Source: Phytophthora quininea (lineage: Eukaryota > Oomycota > Peronosporomycetes > Peronosporales > Peronosporaceae). Taken from it: DNA of 37,065 nt. Positions 19,101-28,676 of this stretch are shown here, one piece after another. The position numbers were made by a program, and so were the translations under genes. The stretch lies in contig JAAVTG010000100.1 of the NCBI GenBank assembly GCA_011947345.1, positions 1-37,065 on the forward strand, read 5' to 3'. Every line of letters begins with the position of its first letter. The stretch's first letter is position 1. The notes under the pieces were generated by a model. It was not told the origin of the DNA and made no database searches. It saw only the letters and a list, made by a program, of their open reading frames with translations.

Positions 19101-20185
19101 CTGGGTTTATCTTGTGCCTGCTTGCTTCTTCTCGGACCTGGCACTTTCATAAGAAGCGTTCACGACGCTTGCAGGCTATTGTAATGAACTCTTGAGGTCC
19201 TCCCGTTCCTGGAGTAGCCGCTAGCTCGTGTGCTGACCCTGCGTTGGATCCGATGGGCCGTCCGTCACTAACTTCAACGCCGTTAACAACTACTGGCCGA
19301 CAGAGAACCAACTGGGCTCCTGCGCCGGTGCGTGCCCTGGCCGACACTGCCACCTATTTATTATCCTTTCTCGACAACAATTGTCCTGCCTGCTCTCAAC
19401 CTTGCAGCCCTTGGCACCTCGCGAAGCGAATTCCCTGCACGCCTGTCCTTACCACTTGGAACACACTGGCCCTTACATCGCAGTACGGAGACTCGAAGAC
19501 ACACTGGTCCCCTCCCGTTCGTTCGGTCCACGCTAGCACCGTTCTGCACAGCCACCGCTGGCATCAACAACACCAACCGTCCTTCCTGCCTGCACGTCAC
19601 CTTGCAGTCCTTGACAGTATCAATTGCCGCAACGCTGGTCACGGGTCGGTCGACTGTTCCCGCTTCAGCGTCCACCGTCGAGACTACCACCGTCGTTCAC
19701 TGTTGGCTTTCAACTGCTGCTTCCGTCTGACGTCCACCGTTGTCACCACCGTCGACGTCCACCGAGTCCTCACATCCGATGTCCACCGTCAACTGCCTGC
19801 TTGCTGTCGTCGGTTGCCGCACTTCTGTCGTCACCTTCTGCTGCTTGCCCTTGTCGCTGCCGATTCGAGACTACTTGCTCACGTTGCTGCGCATTCGACA
19901 CTTGTTCTCGTCGCTGCCGATTCGAGACTGCCTGCTCTCGTCGCTCAAACCCAACGTGACCTTTACCATCGGTCGCCCCCAAGTCGCAACCGCCCAACAA
20001 TTATTGATTGTCGTTCAGACGCATCTCGGTGTCGCTGCCACCAGGTCTATTACACTATCAATGATTGCTGTGTTACGCTACCGTACTATACACGACAGAT
20101 CTTGTAGTTATCTCAGCGAATGCTGGTAGGCAAAACTAATCCGCTCAATCCGTATGGTAGGCTTTCGCGCGCGGATTGCGGCGAA
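19101..20185. other. Pyrimidine-rich low-complexity stretch
   Basis: Plus-strand composition is strongly C/T-rich from about 19260 to 20050. Frames such as plus 19244-20107 are long because of bias (Ser, Thr, Pro, Cys, His rich) and show no domain. There are approximate tandem repeats, listed separately. It may be an untranslated region of a retroelement. Confidence 0.4.
19853..19939 (+). repeat. Three approximate tandem copies of a 27-30-bp unit
   Basis: Units at 19853-19882, 19883-19909 and 19910-19939 each start GTYGCTGC and contain ATTCGA. The first and third are nearly identical; the middle is 3 bp shorter. Confidence 0.75.
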
Positions 20186-20189
20186 AGCA

Positions 20190-20203
20190 CATTCCCGATT
20201 TCC
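20190..20203 (+). promoter_or_regulatory. Oomycete initiator-like element, first NLP
   Basis: CATTCCCGATTTCC fits the oomycete start-site consensus (GCTCATTYYNCAWTTT) with one or two mismatches and lies 25-45 nt upstream of the start codon, the usual short leader. Confidence 0.5.
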
Positions 20204-20227
20204 TGGCTGAAGCCGAGCAGTATCGAG

Positions 20228-21012
20228 ATGCGGTTGATGAAATTGTTCGTACTCACAGTTGCAGCTTTTGCCGGTGTCAATGCTGCGTCGATCGACCATG
20301 ACAAGGTGCAGCCGTTCGCACAACCCGAACCGATCACGGACTCCGAGAAAGCCGCCGTCAAATTCAAACCTTCGCTTGCCGTCGAGCGTGGGTGTCACCC
20401 GTACCCTGTTGTGAACGCGGCTGGGGACACAAGTGCTGGTTTGAAAGGGACTGGAAAACCCGACAGCGACTGCCAGGGCTCCCCATTGGGGTCTCAAGTG
20501 TACAGTCGATCCAAGTATGGTATGGGGACAAGTGGGTCATCATGTACGCCTGGTACTTCCCCAAGGATGTCACGCGGTAGAGCCTCGTGTTTGGCAAGAC
20601 TGGCGTTCGTCACGATTGGGTGAACTTGGTAGTGTGGCTGGACAACCCTGCCATTGAATCGCCCACGGTGCTAGCAACCTCCGCGTCGACGTACGGTACT
20701 TCGTACGTTGTAAGCAAGCCGCCCAAACGATCCGACATTATCAACGGCACCACGCCGAAGACGAGATACGACGAGGACGACCGCGTGGACTATCACACTA
20801 TTTTCCAATACCATGTGGAAGGCGAGTATCAGGACCTTATCCAGTGGGAACAGTTGACGGATGAGGCTCGCGCAGCTTTGGAGAGCACGGACTTTGGTGA
20901 CTTTGCCAACGTGCCTTTCAACGACGCCTACTTCGAGAGCAACCTCAAGGAGGCGTCAACATACTCCGTGTACCGACGCTTCGGCACAGAGACGTATTCG
21001 ATTTGGGAATAG
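20228..21012 (+). pseudogene. NLP (necrosis-inducing-like) copy 1, broken
   Basis: Two in-frame start codons at 20228 and 20237 precede a signal peptide ([16 protein letters not shown]). The NLP N-terminal pattern [13 protein letters not shown] and a cysteine-containing block [20 protein letters not shown] follow. The frame changes between about 20500 and 20525, then the conserved MYAWYFPKD region appears, and TAG interrupts at 20578-20580. The second half continues to 21012, ending in an SIWE tail. NLPs are secreted proteins; cytolytic members act on plant membranes, others are non-cytolytic. The family heptapeptide GHRHDWE is represented by GVRHDWV. Two disruptions mean no full product. It lies upstream of two paralogues on the same strand. 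Confidence 0.85.
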
Positions 21013-21630
21013 GGAAACAGTGATCGATCCTAAGCAACGAAGAATGAAATTCCTCAACTTTACATGGACACACACTGTTCTCGATATGTACGGCCACTCG
21101 GCAACATTTTTGTAGATGCAACATACAACCCGCGATTGCAGCGCCCTCTCCTGGTTCTTCAAGAGCGGCGCAGAGCGTGATCGTGTTTCTTGTTGCATCG
21201 TGACCAAATGAGTAAGTAAAGATTCCCGAAGACGAAAAGTTTGCTTATTGCTTCCCAGGACTGGCTGGCGAGCACTTGGCAGGGATTACCGATGAAACAG
21301 AGCCAAAAGCGACGGTCAACATTGGCGCTCATGGTATCAGTGATGTCGGGAAAGCAGATCCGTTAATTATCCCGCGCATTGTGTTGATGGGGCAACCAAC
21401 TCAATGTACTGCCTTCTCATCGGGAGTCCCATCCCAGCCGAAGTATGCTCAGACCGTACCAGAGGTACTACCTCTACTACACCTTTTCAGGTTCAAAACG
21501 GCGACAGGTAAAATCAAAACTGCAAAGGTAAGATCAAAGTGACACGGCACCAATACATTATAATTTTGATAGCATCAAGTTTAAACAACTGATTAGTTCA
21601 TTGTAGTAGTTTGTGCAGATGGTGCGCCTC
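21013..21630 (+). other. NLP 3' flank with unassigned 88-codon frame
   Basis: The frame at 21276-21542 contains NIGAHGISDVGKADPLIIPR and VLMGQPTQCTAF, coding-like but without a family I recognise. It lacks a convincing start context. The rest is ordinary intergenic sequence. Confidence 0.3.
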
Positions 21631-21632
21631 GG

Positions 21633-21650
21633 ATTCACTCTCCAACTTTC
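21633..21650 (+). promoter_or_regulatory. Oomycete initiator-like element, second NLP
   Basis: ATTCACTCTCCAACTTTC resembles the oomycete initiator consensus with one inserted base, about 35-50 nt before the ATG at 21682. Confidence 0.45.
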
Positions 21651-21681
21651 GTACTACCAGCCACGACTGCCGACTTTCAAG

Positions 21682-22451
21682 ATGAAGCTGCGTGTGTTGA
21701 CCGTGCTAGTAGTTGCAGCTCTCACCAGCATCAACGCGGCCTCAATCGACCATGACAAGGTGCAGCCGTTCCCACAGCCGGAACCAGCCACCGATGCCGA
21801 GAGAGCAGCCGTCAAGTTCAAGCCCTCGCTTTTTATCGACAGAGGTTGCCATCCGTACCCGGCAGTGAACGCTGCTGGAGATACGAGTGCCGGACTCAAA
21901 GGAACGGGGAGAATCGACGGTGACTGCGAGGGGTCCGCGTTGGGATCGCAAGTCTACAGTCGATCGATGTCGTACAGCGGCAAGTGGGCCATCATGTACG
22001 CTTAGTACTTTCCCAAGGACGTTGTCCAAGTACTTCCAGTGTTTTTGAAGGCGGGGACTCGCCACCGCTGGCTGAGTGCCGTCGTGTGGGTTGACGATCC
22101 GCCATTGGAGAGTCCGGCGATTCTCGCGATATAATTCTCGCGACTTCGATGACTCGTGATCTTTCAACGTCGACATACCCGTGTCAACCTCGTACCTCAA
22201 CAGTTCCACCACGAAGCGACGGGACTGCATTCCATCTCATTGCACTAGCCGCGGAGAGTGGGGAATTTCAGGACCTTATCCAGTGGGAACAGATAACGGA
22301 CAAAGCTCGTCAAGTTCTGGAAGTGGCAGATTTTGGCGAGAACAACCACGTTCCAATCATCGACAAATACTTTGGAGCAAACGCCCAGAGCGCGTCGACA
22401 TACTTCGTTTCGCGCCGTCATTACTCGGAGACCCATTCCATTTGGGAATGA
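21682..22451 (+). pseudogene. NLP copy 2, broken
   Basis: ATG at 21682 gives a signal peptide (MKLRVLTVLVVAALTSINA) and the same [13 protein letters not shown] and [20 protein letters not shown] blocks. TAG at 22003-22005 interrupts the frame within the MYAWYFPKD region. A second stop lies at about 22133, where the sequence is also rearranged relative to copy 3; the C-terminal part resumes in frame near 22240 ([20 protein letters not shown]) and ends at 22451. From 21805 to 22130 it is about 99 percent identical to copy 3. The heptapeptide position reads GTRHRWL, lacking the acidic residues of the family motif. Disabled by stops; transcription may persist since the initiator is kept. Confidence 0.88.
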
Positions 22452-22846
22452 GTTCAAGCCTTCCAGCACGAGATCGATCAAAAGTGATGACAATTACGAC
22501 TCATTGCTTGAAAAATAATAAAGGTTCGTTGCGTTAGCACCTGGGCCATGTTCGGGATCGACAGTGTCGAACATCGGCTGCAAATGACTAAACGCTCCAC
22601 TATGGCCTTCGACACTTACAGTTATCCTCGCCTTTCAGTAATCTTTCATTTGACATATTCCACCGCCAACAGCAAACACTGACGGCACCATAAAGCCCGT
22701 CCATCACATTGATTTGCCATGGCTGACAATTTTAACGCAAAGTCTCTTCTAGCTGCCGACCTTAGATTTGATGGTTACCGGTATATCTTCACGGCGATTC
22801 CAGCTCGACCAGACGTGCAATCTTGCCACTTGGCAACTCTTCCCCC
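22452..22846. other. Intergenic spacer between NLP copy 2 and lipase
   Basis: A polyadenylation-like AATAATAAAGG lies at about 22515-22525, soon after the NLP stop. No frame of interest otherwise. Confidence 0.4.
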
Positions 22847-24474
22847 ATGACCGCCCGCACCAAGTTCCCTGTCGTCCTCGTGCACGGTAGCGTCGGCCTC
22901 ACACGAATACGCTCGGATCTTCGTTCTGACTGTTTGTTCTCCATCGCAGGCGCGTTCGGCTACGGCACACAGCGTCCTCTGTACGGCCACTGGGTGCCCT
23001 ACTGGCCCGAGATAGAGCTCCAAGAAACAAACTCCAACCATATCCTGGTCGATGTCGGAGGCGTCTCGTCCGACCATGACCGAGCCTGTGAAGTCTTCTA
23101 CCAACTGCGAGGGGGCGAGTGGACTACGGCGAAAAACATGCCAACGAAAAAGGTAAATTTACCAACGTACTAAGCAAGACAATCCACAGCAATTAAGACG
23201 TCGTTGTCATCAACAGGCCACGACCGATATGGAGAAACTTTTGACGCTGCTCTTTACCCGCAATGGGGAGAGCACCACCCGGTGCATCTTTTGGGCCACA
23301 GCATGGGGTCGACCACCGCCATCGAGCTGTTTCAGATGCTGAGTACCGATTTCTTTGGAATTGGGTCGAACCACAAGTGGGTGGCGAGTATCACATGCAT
23401 TGCCGGCCCCTTGACCGGATCCACATTTACGCACCTGATGGGAGTGGGGGCAGGCGGAAAGGTGGCTCACTGGGGGTTGCACACTTGTCCGGGATGGTGT
23501 TAGGATCGTGGATCAAATTGTACACCCGATTCCCACGGCTGAAAAAACTGGCAGACCTGCACATGGGTCATTGGAACAGGTACTCGCTAGCGGAAGTGTT
23601 TGATCCCAACGGACCGGTGAATTTGTCCCGAGATTTGGTCTATCACACGACGCAGCCAGAGCACCGCATCTCGCGCAATGCACAGCTACGGGATATGGAC
23701 AAACTGCACTTGCTCAGTATCACGACGTCGCCACGAACAGTTCACGTTCCTATCGGAGAAGGCGTAGCGATAGCAGTGCTCATGTTCCTGCGGTGGGGGA
23801 GATTCCTGCAAGCGAGGTCACGTTTGGGGAGATGGTCGATTTTCGGAAGGCAGTTAAATATTCGCGGGCTAGTTGGTGTATTAGCCGCTTGCTATCTATT
23901 CTTCAAGGCCAGGAAGCTAGATGTGTCCAAGATGCCGTCCATGTACGGACTGAAGTGGCTCATGCGGCGTCGCGCTAGAAGTCTGCCGATGATTTTCGAC
24001 GGCTTTGAGTCGACCAGTTGGGAGCACAATGATGGGGTCGTGAACATCCGCTCCATGCTGAGACCGTGGTTCCCCACGCCGCAAGAAATGGAGAAGGAGA
24101 TCAACAAACACGACGAGAAGCCCCCGGCTCGGTCATTGGCAGCATCGGCGTCTTCCAACTCGCTCAAGGAGTCAAATCTAGCGCGTGTCGAGTCTCACAT
24201 TTCAATTGACGGGTTCCATCGCGATACGGATGATGAGCAGCAGTCCGCCACGTCGACCCGATTCGATAAGGGCCGATGGTACGTCTACCGGGTCGACAGC
24301 AACCATTTCGCCGGGACGTACTGGGATAGCAACGCCGGCAACCTCTACAAGAGTCTATTCACACTCATGAGCAAGGACTACGAACGCGACGCTGGTACGC
24401 AGTCTTCTACCAATAATGATTGTCAGGGAAATTATCGCCATGACCGCGGTAACCCTGCGCCATTTTACAGCTGA
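22847..24474 (+). pseudogene. Family I.6-like lipase, two apparent frameshifts
   Basis: Start ATG 22847 (MTARTKFPVVLVHG). Intron 1 at 22887-22949 (63 bp) joins HG to AFGYGTQRPLYGHWVPYW. VDVGGVSSDHDRACEVFYQL follows, then intron 2 at 23153-23216 (64 bp) and HDRYGETFDAALYPQWGEHH. The nucleophile elbow GHSMGS has its Ser codon at 23300-23302; Asp of NDGVVN is at 24031-24033 and His of NHFAGTYWD at 24304-24306, completing an alpha/beta-hydrolase triad. Layout and YxxYW, SSDHDRA and RYG blocks match staphylococcal-type lipases and their oomycete relatives, which cleave ester bonds of lipids. There is no obvious N-terminal signal peptide. A membrane-like segment occurs near 23857-23910. Frames break at two five-G runs (23111-23115 and 23474-23478), each consistent with one missing base, so this may be an intact gene with sequence errors. 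Confidence 0.75.
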
Positions 24475-24718
24475 ATTGAGCAGTAGTTGGGGAAAATCAT
24501 ACACTCTTTTTCTTTCCACACGTAGTTAATGACGTTTTCCCGCCATCACCTCCACAACTTGCTGTCTTCAAGAATCAAGACGTGCCCATCAACTATTGAG
24601 GCTGCAGCAGGTTAGCACTAATACATTATGAAGCAGGAAGCTGTCATCTCCGATCGCGTAACTACTTGCATCGTAAGGCTTTGCAAACTGTACGTTCAAC
24701 GAGAAGTTTTGTTTTGCT
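24475..24718. other. Intergenic spacer upstream of NLP copy 3
   Basis: No recognised gene. The frame of NLP copy 3 is open upstream to 24666 but has no signal peptide there, so this part is taken as leader and promoter. Confidence 0.4.
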
Positions 24719-24736
24719 GTCATTTGTCAATTCTTC
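24719..24736 (+). promoter_or_regulatory. Oomycete initiator-like element, third NLP
   Basis: TGTCATTTGTCAATTCTT closely follows the oomycete initiator consensus and lies about 40-50 nt upstream of the ATG at 24774. It is the best match of the three NLP copies. Confidence 0.55.
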
Positions 24737-24773
24737 AGCGATCACCACTACCGACAAAATAACAACTTCAAAT

Positions 24774-25538
24774 ATGCTATTCCGCATACTTCTGGTACTT
24801 TGTGTTGCCATTATCACCACCACCAAAGCGAACGTGATCGACCACGACACGGTACAACCATTTCCCCAACCAGAACCGACAACCGACGCCGAGAAAGCAG
24901 CCGTCAAGTTCAAGCCCTCGCTTTTTATCGACAGAGGTTGCCATCCGTACCCGGCAGTGAACGCTGCTGGAGATACGAGTGCCGGACTCAAAGGAACGGG
25001 GAGAATCGACGGTGACTGCGAGGGGTCCGCGTTGGGATCGCAAGTCTACAGTCGATCGATGTCGTACAGCGGCAAGTGGGCCATCATGTACGCTTGGTAC
25101 TTTCCCAAGGATGTCGTCCAAGTACTTCCAGTGTTTTTGAAGGCGGGGACTCGCCACCGCTGGCTGAGTGCCGTCGTGTGGGTTGACGATCCGCCATTGG
25201 AGAGTCCGGCGATTCTCGCGATCTCGACGGCACTCGCCATCCACAAACCCGTGTCAGCTTCCTACCTCAACGGCGCCACCACGAAACTGGCGTACAAAAC
25301 CAATAAAGTAGACCACAGCATCGCCCCTACCACGCAGAGCGGAGATTTCCAGGACCTTATCCAGTGGGAACAGATGACGGACGAAGCTCGTCAGGCGCTC
25401 GAGACGGCGGACTTTGGAGAGGACAACAACGTGCCGTTCAACGACGCCTTCTTCGAGAACAACCTCAAGGCGGCGTCGACCACCTACAACTACATTCGTC
25501 GTCACTATTCCGAGCCCAAGTCGATTTGGGAGGAGTAG
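24774..25538 (+). CDS. NLP (necrosis-inducing-like) copy 3, intact
   Basis: A single uninterrupted 254-aa frame from ATG 24774. Signal peptide about residues 1-19 ([19 protein letters not shown]), then [13 protein letters not shown], a block with two cysteines (GCHP and DGDCEG) typical of type 1 NLPs, the YAWYFPKD segment near residue 105 and an SIWEE end. Length matches the family (about 230-260). The heptapeptide, residues 125-131, is GTRHRWL instead of GHRHDWE; the two acidic residues known to be needed for metal binding and cytolysis in characterised NLPs are absent, so a non-cytolytic role is inferred. The start was chosen because the signal peptide begins there and the initiator sits just upstream. 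Only 131 bp separate its stop from the LSM14 start. Confidence 0.93.
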   Translation: MLFRILLVLCVAIITTTKANVIDHDTVQPFPQPEPTTDAEKAAVKFKPSLFIDRGCHPYPAVNAAGDTSAGLKGTGRIDGDCEGSALGSQVYSRSMSYSGKWAIMYAWYFPKDVVQVLPVFLKAGTRHRWLSAVVWVDDPPLESPAILAISTALAIHKPVSASYLNGATTKLAYKTNKVDHSIAPTTQSGDFQDLIQWEQMTDEARQALETADFGEDNNVPFNDAFFENNLKAASTTYNYIRRHYSEPKSIWEE

Positions 25539-25669
25539 ACTGCGGAAGTTGCCTTTTAGTCTCGTTGAAGTGGACCCAAATACTGTTCCACATTTCGTCC
25601 CAAATACACATATGGAACATTTCATTTCTGTATCCTGTGTCATCGACAGATTCCGAATTAACCTCTCTC

Positions 25670-26685
25670 ATGCAGCAGCAACAGCCTCCGCTCCCGCCTC
25701 CTGCGCCGGCCGAGAAGCCTCGCGACGGCATCCCGTACCTCGGGTCGCGCATCTCGCTCGTGTCCAAGACGGACATCCGCTACGAAGGCTTCTTGTTTAA
25801 CATTGACACCCGCCAGAGCACAGTAGCGCTCCAGAGCGTGCGCTCGTTCGGCACGGAGGGGAGACGCGCCGAGCACGTTCCCCATCCCCGCACGTGCTGC
25901 AGTACGCAACATTCAAGGCCTCCGAGATCAAGGACCTCCATGTGTGCGAGGCCGCACCGCCCCAGGCGCCCGCGCCAGTACCGGTTAACCCTCCTCTTCC
26001 ATCAGGCCCACCTCCGCAACAGCCTCAACCTCCTGTAGAGAATACTCCACCGTCAAGCACCAGTAAACCGACACTACTGACGCCTGGTTCGGTATCGAGC
26101 GCTCAAAAGAGTCATGAGCAGCAACAGGAGCAAGCTCAGGTTCAGGCTCAGACTCCGGTTCAGGAACCGGTACAGCCGAGACGGAATGCCAATAATAATA
26201 CCGGTAATACCGCACGGACGATCCCCGGTATGGGCGGCCACTTGTTGAAGCGCAAGGAGCGCCGTGTTCCTGCTGGCAGCGAAGGAGCCGTCGGGCCTGA
26301 AAACGCCTCTGGAGAGTTTAACTTTGAGGAGGGACTGAACGACTTTGACAAACAGCAGGAATTCTCGAAGCTCGAGGAGAGCAACAAGAAGGAGCCCAAA
26401 GGGTCCTACCAGAAGTCGTCCTTCTTCGACACCATTTCTTGTGACGCTCTGGACCGTTTGGAGGGACAGCGCGCGCGCATGAGCGGCGCTGAAGAGCGTA
26501 AGCTCAATACCGAGACTTTTGGCGCGGTGGGACTTAACAACCGTCGCAACTTCCGTGGCCGTGGCCGTGGACGTCGTGGAGGATACCGCGGAGGCAACTG
26601 GAACGGCAATGGAGGCCGTGGCAACGGAGGACGTGGACGCTACAACAACAACAATTTCCAAAGACCTCAAGCAACAGACTCGTGA
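25670..26685 (+). pseudogene. LSM14/Scd6-family mRNP protein, one apparent frameshift
   Basis: ATG 25670 opens [17 protein letters not shown] and a divergent Sm fold ([40 protein letters not shown]). After GRRAEH the frame breaks in a four-C run near 25880-25885, and the next frame carries the end of the Sm domain, [20 protein letters not shown] Pro/Gln-rich linker follows, then a DFDF-type box (FNFEEGLNDFDKQQEFSKLE, about 26310-26390), an FFD box (SYQKSSFFDTISCDAL), a TFG box (RKLNTETFGAVGL) and a terminal RGG region (26553-26665). LSM14/Scd6 proteins repress translation and promote decapping in P-bodies through Dhh1/DDX6 and Edc3-like partners (family knowledge). All domains are present, so a single missing C in the sequence is likelier than a dead gene. 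Confidence 0.85.
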
Positions 26686-26813
26686 GGAGTTAGTAGAGGC
26701 GACAGACGCCTTGTACTGGATAGGATTACAGCAGACGCAAACTTTTGCTAATCAAGCGACAACACTCCAAGTCTCACGCTTAGCTTTTATTCACTCTCAA
26801 CACTCCAACAGCG

Positions 26814-27713
26814 TTACTCGCAGTGGATGATCCTTAAAAGCGATCGGTAGAAGTCGCTGCGATCCAGCAGCGTGTTGCCCTGAACAAAAAAACTGTGAGC
26901 ATTGCACGCACAACAAGTAAAATCAATCACCAGCACCTTCGAGTTTAGTTCCTTGTACGAGCAGAGCGCCAAGTCTTGCAAGCGTAGCGCATCGATGCTA
27001 GTAAGATCGATCACGCGCTTGTCCTTTACGTCACCGTGAGCAATTTTCACGTGGTGCGTGAGCCACAACTCTACTTCGTGAGCTGATACCGCAGTTTTCT
27101 CATTCGCGATCAACTCGAAGGGAGGTGGCCCAGCAAAGAGCGAGTAGCGAAGTCTCACGTAGCAGTTTGCGTGGATGGCTGCAGAGAGGCCCTCAAACTC
27201 GGTGCTGTTTGCCTGTAGTTGATCGCCTCGTTAGTAAAAAAATAAACGACTCACTCAATGTCGTCACACTCTTGCCTGTTTGAGCTGCTTGCGAATACAG
27301 TCGTTCAGATTTTCATAGTGGAAGTCAACAATATCGCTCAGGAACCTTTTAGCGATCGGGTCTGGAGTTTTGGAGATGGCTGCAATCCAAACCTTGTTCA
27401 TCTTGTCCACATAGTCGGCCCACTCCGTCGGCGTGATGGTGTCGTCGCTATCCACGTCCAGCTCCGAGAAAATCGGCAGTTCGCGGGATTGTTGATGGAA
27501 AGCGCTATCATCGACCGCCTTTAGAGCTCGCCACGGGAAGATGCCTCCGTAGCCGTCCACGTGCTGCTGTCCAAACTGGGCTGCAATCTCAGCTAGAGTT
27601 ACTGGCTCTGCTCTAGCACCATGAGCCGCTCCGATGTCACCCCACCACGGCACCGCGTGCACCACCGCAACAAAGCTTAGCGTCGCCACCAGACCCACAT
27701 GGACACTCTTCAT
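26814..27713 (-). CDS. Secreted EF-hand protein, two exons
   Basis: Exon 1 is 27270-27713 (ATG at 27711-27713), exon 2 26814-27212; the intron can be spliced in the same phase from a GT donor (27269) or a GC donor (27275), giving about 280 aa. Signal peptide MKSVHVGLVATLSFVAVVHA. One canonical calcium loop, residues 86-97 (DVDSDDTITPTE; 27423-27458), has Asp at positions 1, 3 and 5 and Glu at 12. The second exon has FEGLSAAIHANCYVRLRYSL, RVIDLTSIDALRLQDLALCS and a cysteine-rich FTCCACNAHSFF. A single EF hand in a secreted oomycete protein suggests calcium-dependent folding or binding outside the cell; the partner is unknown. No family name is offered for the C-terminal domain. It is convergent with LSM14 (128 bp between stops). 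Confidence 0.75.
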
Positions 27714-27719
27714 CTCGCT

Positions 27720-28670
27720 TTTTTTTTCTCTCCTGTTCGACTCTGCTCTCCCTCTAGAAGCAAGGATCTCATCCATCGCCGACCTTTGACAAGCGTTCTC
27801 GCGTCTTCCCCACCGCACGTTTTCAAGGCGGTGTCCGTTGAGCTTCCTGCCCAGGACGGCAGTATGGAGAACTCTCCATGCTGATCTGATGCAGATCGTG
27901 AGTCAGACACAGCACGCACTTCAACGGCAGATCACTTGATAGCTGAGCCAAGATCGTGTTTTACTGTCTCAAAGCTTCCCGCGGACACGACGTCCGTCGT
28001 AACAATACGGCAAGAGCGAAAAGAATAGCGATCGGCGCTAGAAGCGGGCAGCAACCGGGAGCGGAGTCCAGCGAGCCGTTCGTCAAAATGCTTTCGACGG
28101 ACCGCCGGAATTCGCAAGTGCTGGCGTGGTGGACTAAATGCCTGGAAAATGGGGGACCAGCATCGTTCCCAGAAGCGATATAGTAGCGCTCTGGATGTCG
28201 ACATGAAGGTGTCGCCCGTTAGAAAGTATAGCATTCACTTTTGCTTTGCCTTGCAGCCGCACACTCGAGCCGATCGGTCCTCAAGTTTTGCAGCAGCGTC
28301 GTCCTCTACGTCGATCATGGGATCAAAGCTCTCGATGGCGTCGCACAAGCTTCGAGCTCCAACGCGACGACCTGCCCGTCGATCGCCACCGGAGATTCAG
28401 CTGATCGCCGTGATCGTACGGCCCCTAGCGACTTGCAACGGTGCAATACCAACTCGAATCAGTCGACCCAACGGCAACCAAAGCGAGCTGGAGTTGATCT
28501 TCCGAGCGATGCTGGACGCCAATCGACGATCAACGCGCAAGCTGCGACTGCAGTAGAAGCTCAAGCATCATGTTGGCTAGCGAGCGCAGACGGTTTACGT
28601 TGGTTCGTGCGGATTTACTTCAAAATTTACATGTGACGACGGGACAAGCGTGAGTCGGGCCCCCGGTTCG
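27720..28670. other. Intergenic stretch with no convincing gene
   Basis: Overlapping frames of 61-135 codons occur on both strands (e.g. plus 28149-28556, minus 27932-28234); they are Arg/Ser-rich and show no domain. It lies between the 5' end of the EF-hand gene and the 3' end of the carbonic anhydrase, so it must hold the EF-hand promoter. Confidence 0.35.
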
Positions 28671-28676
28671 TCGAGC

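Noticed and set aside
19244..20107. 287-codon open frame on the plus strand
   Set aside because: Pyrimidine-rich low-complexity sequence keeps several frames open; residues are biased and no domain or start context is seen.
21276..21542. Actin-related or gag-like reading of an 88-codon frame
   Set aside because: Only a faint resemblance over about 20 residues; no second motif to support either idea.
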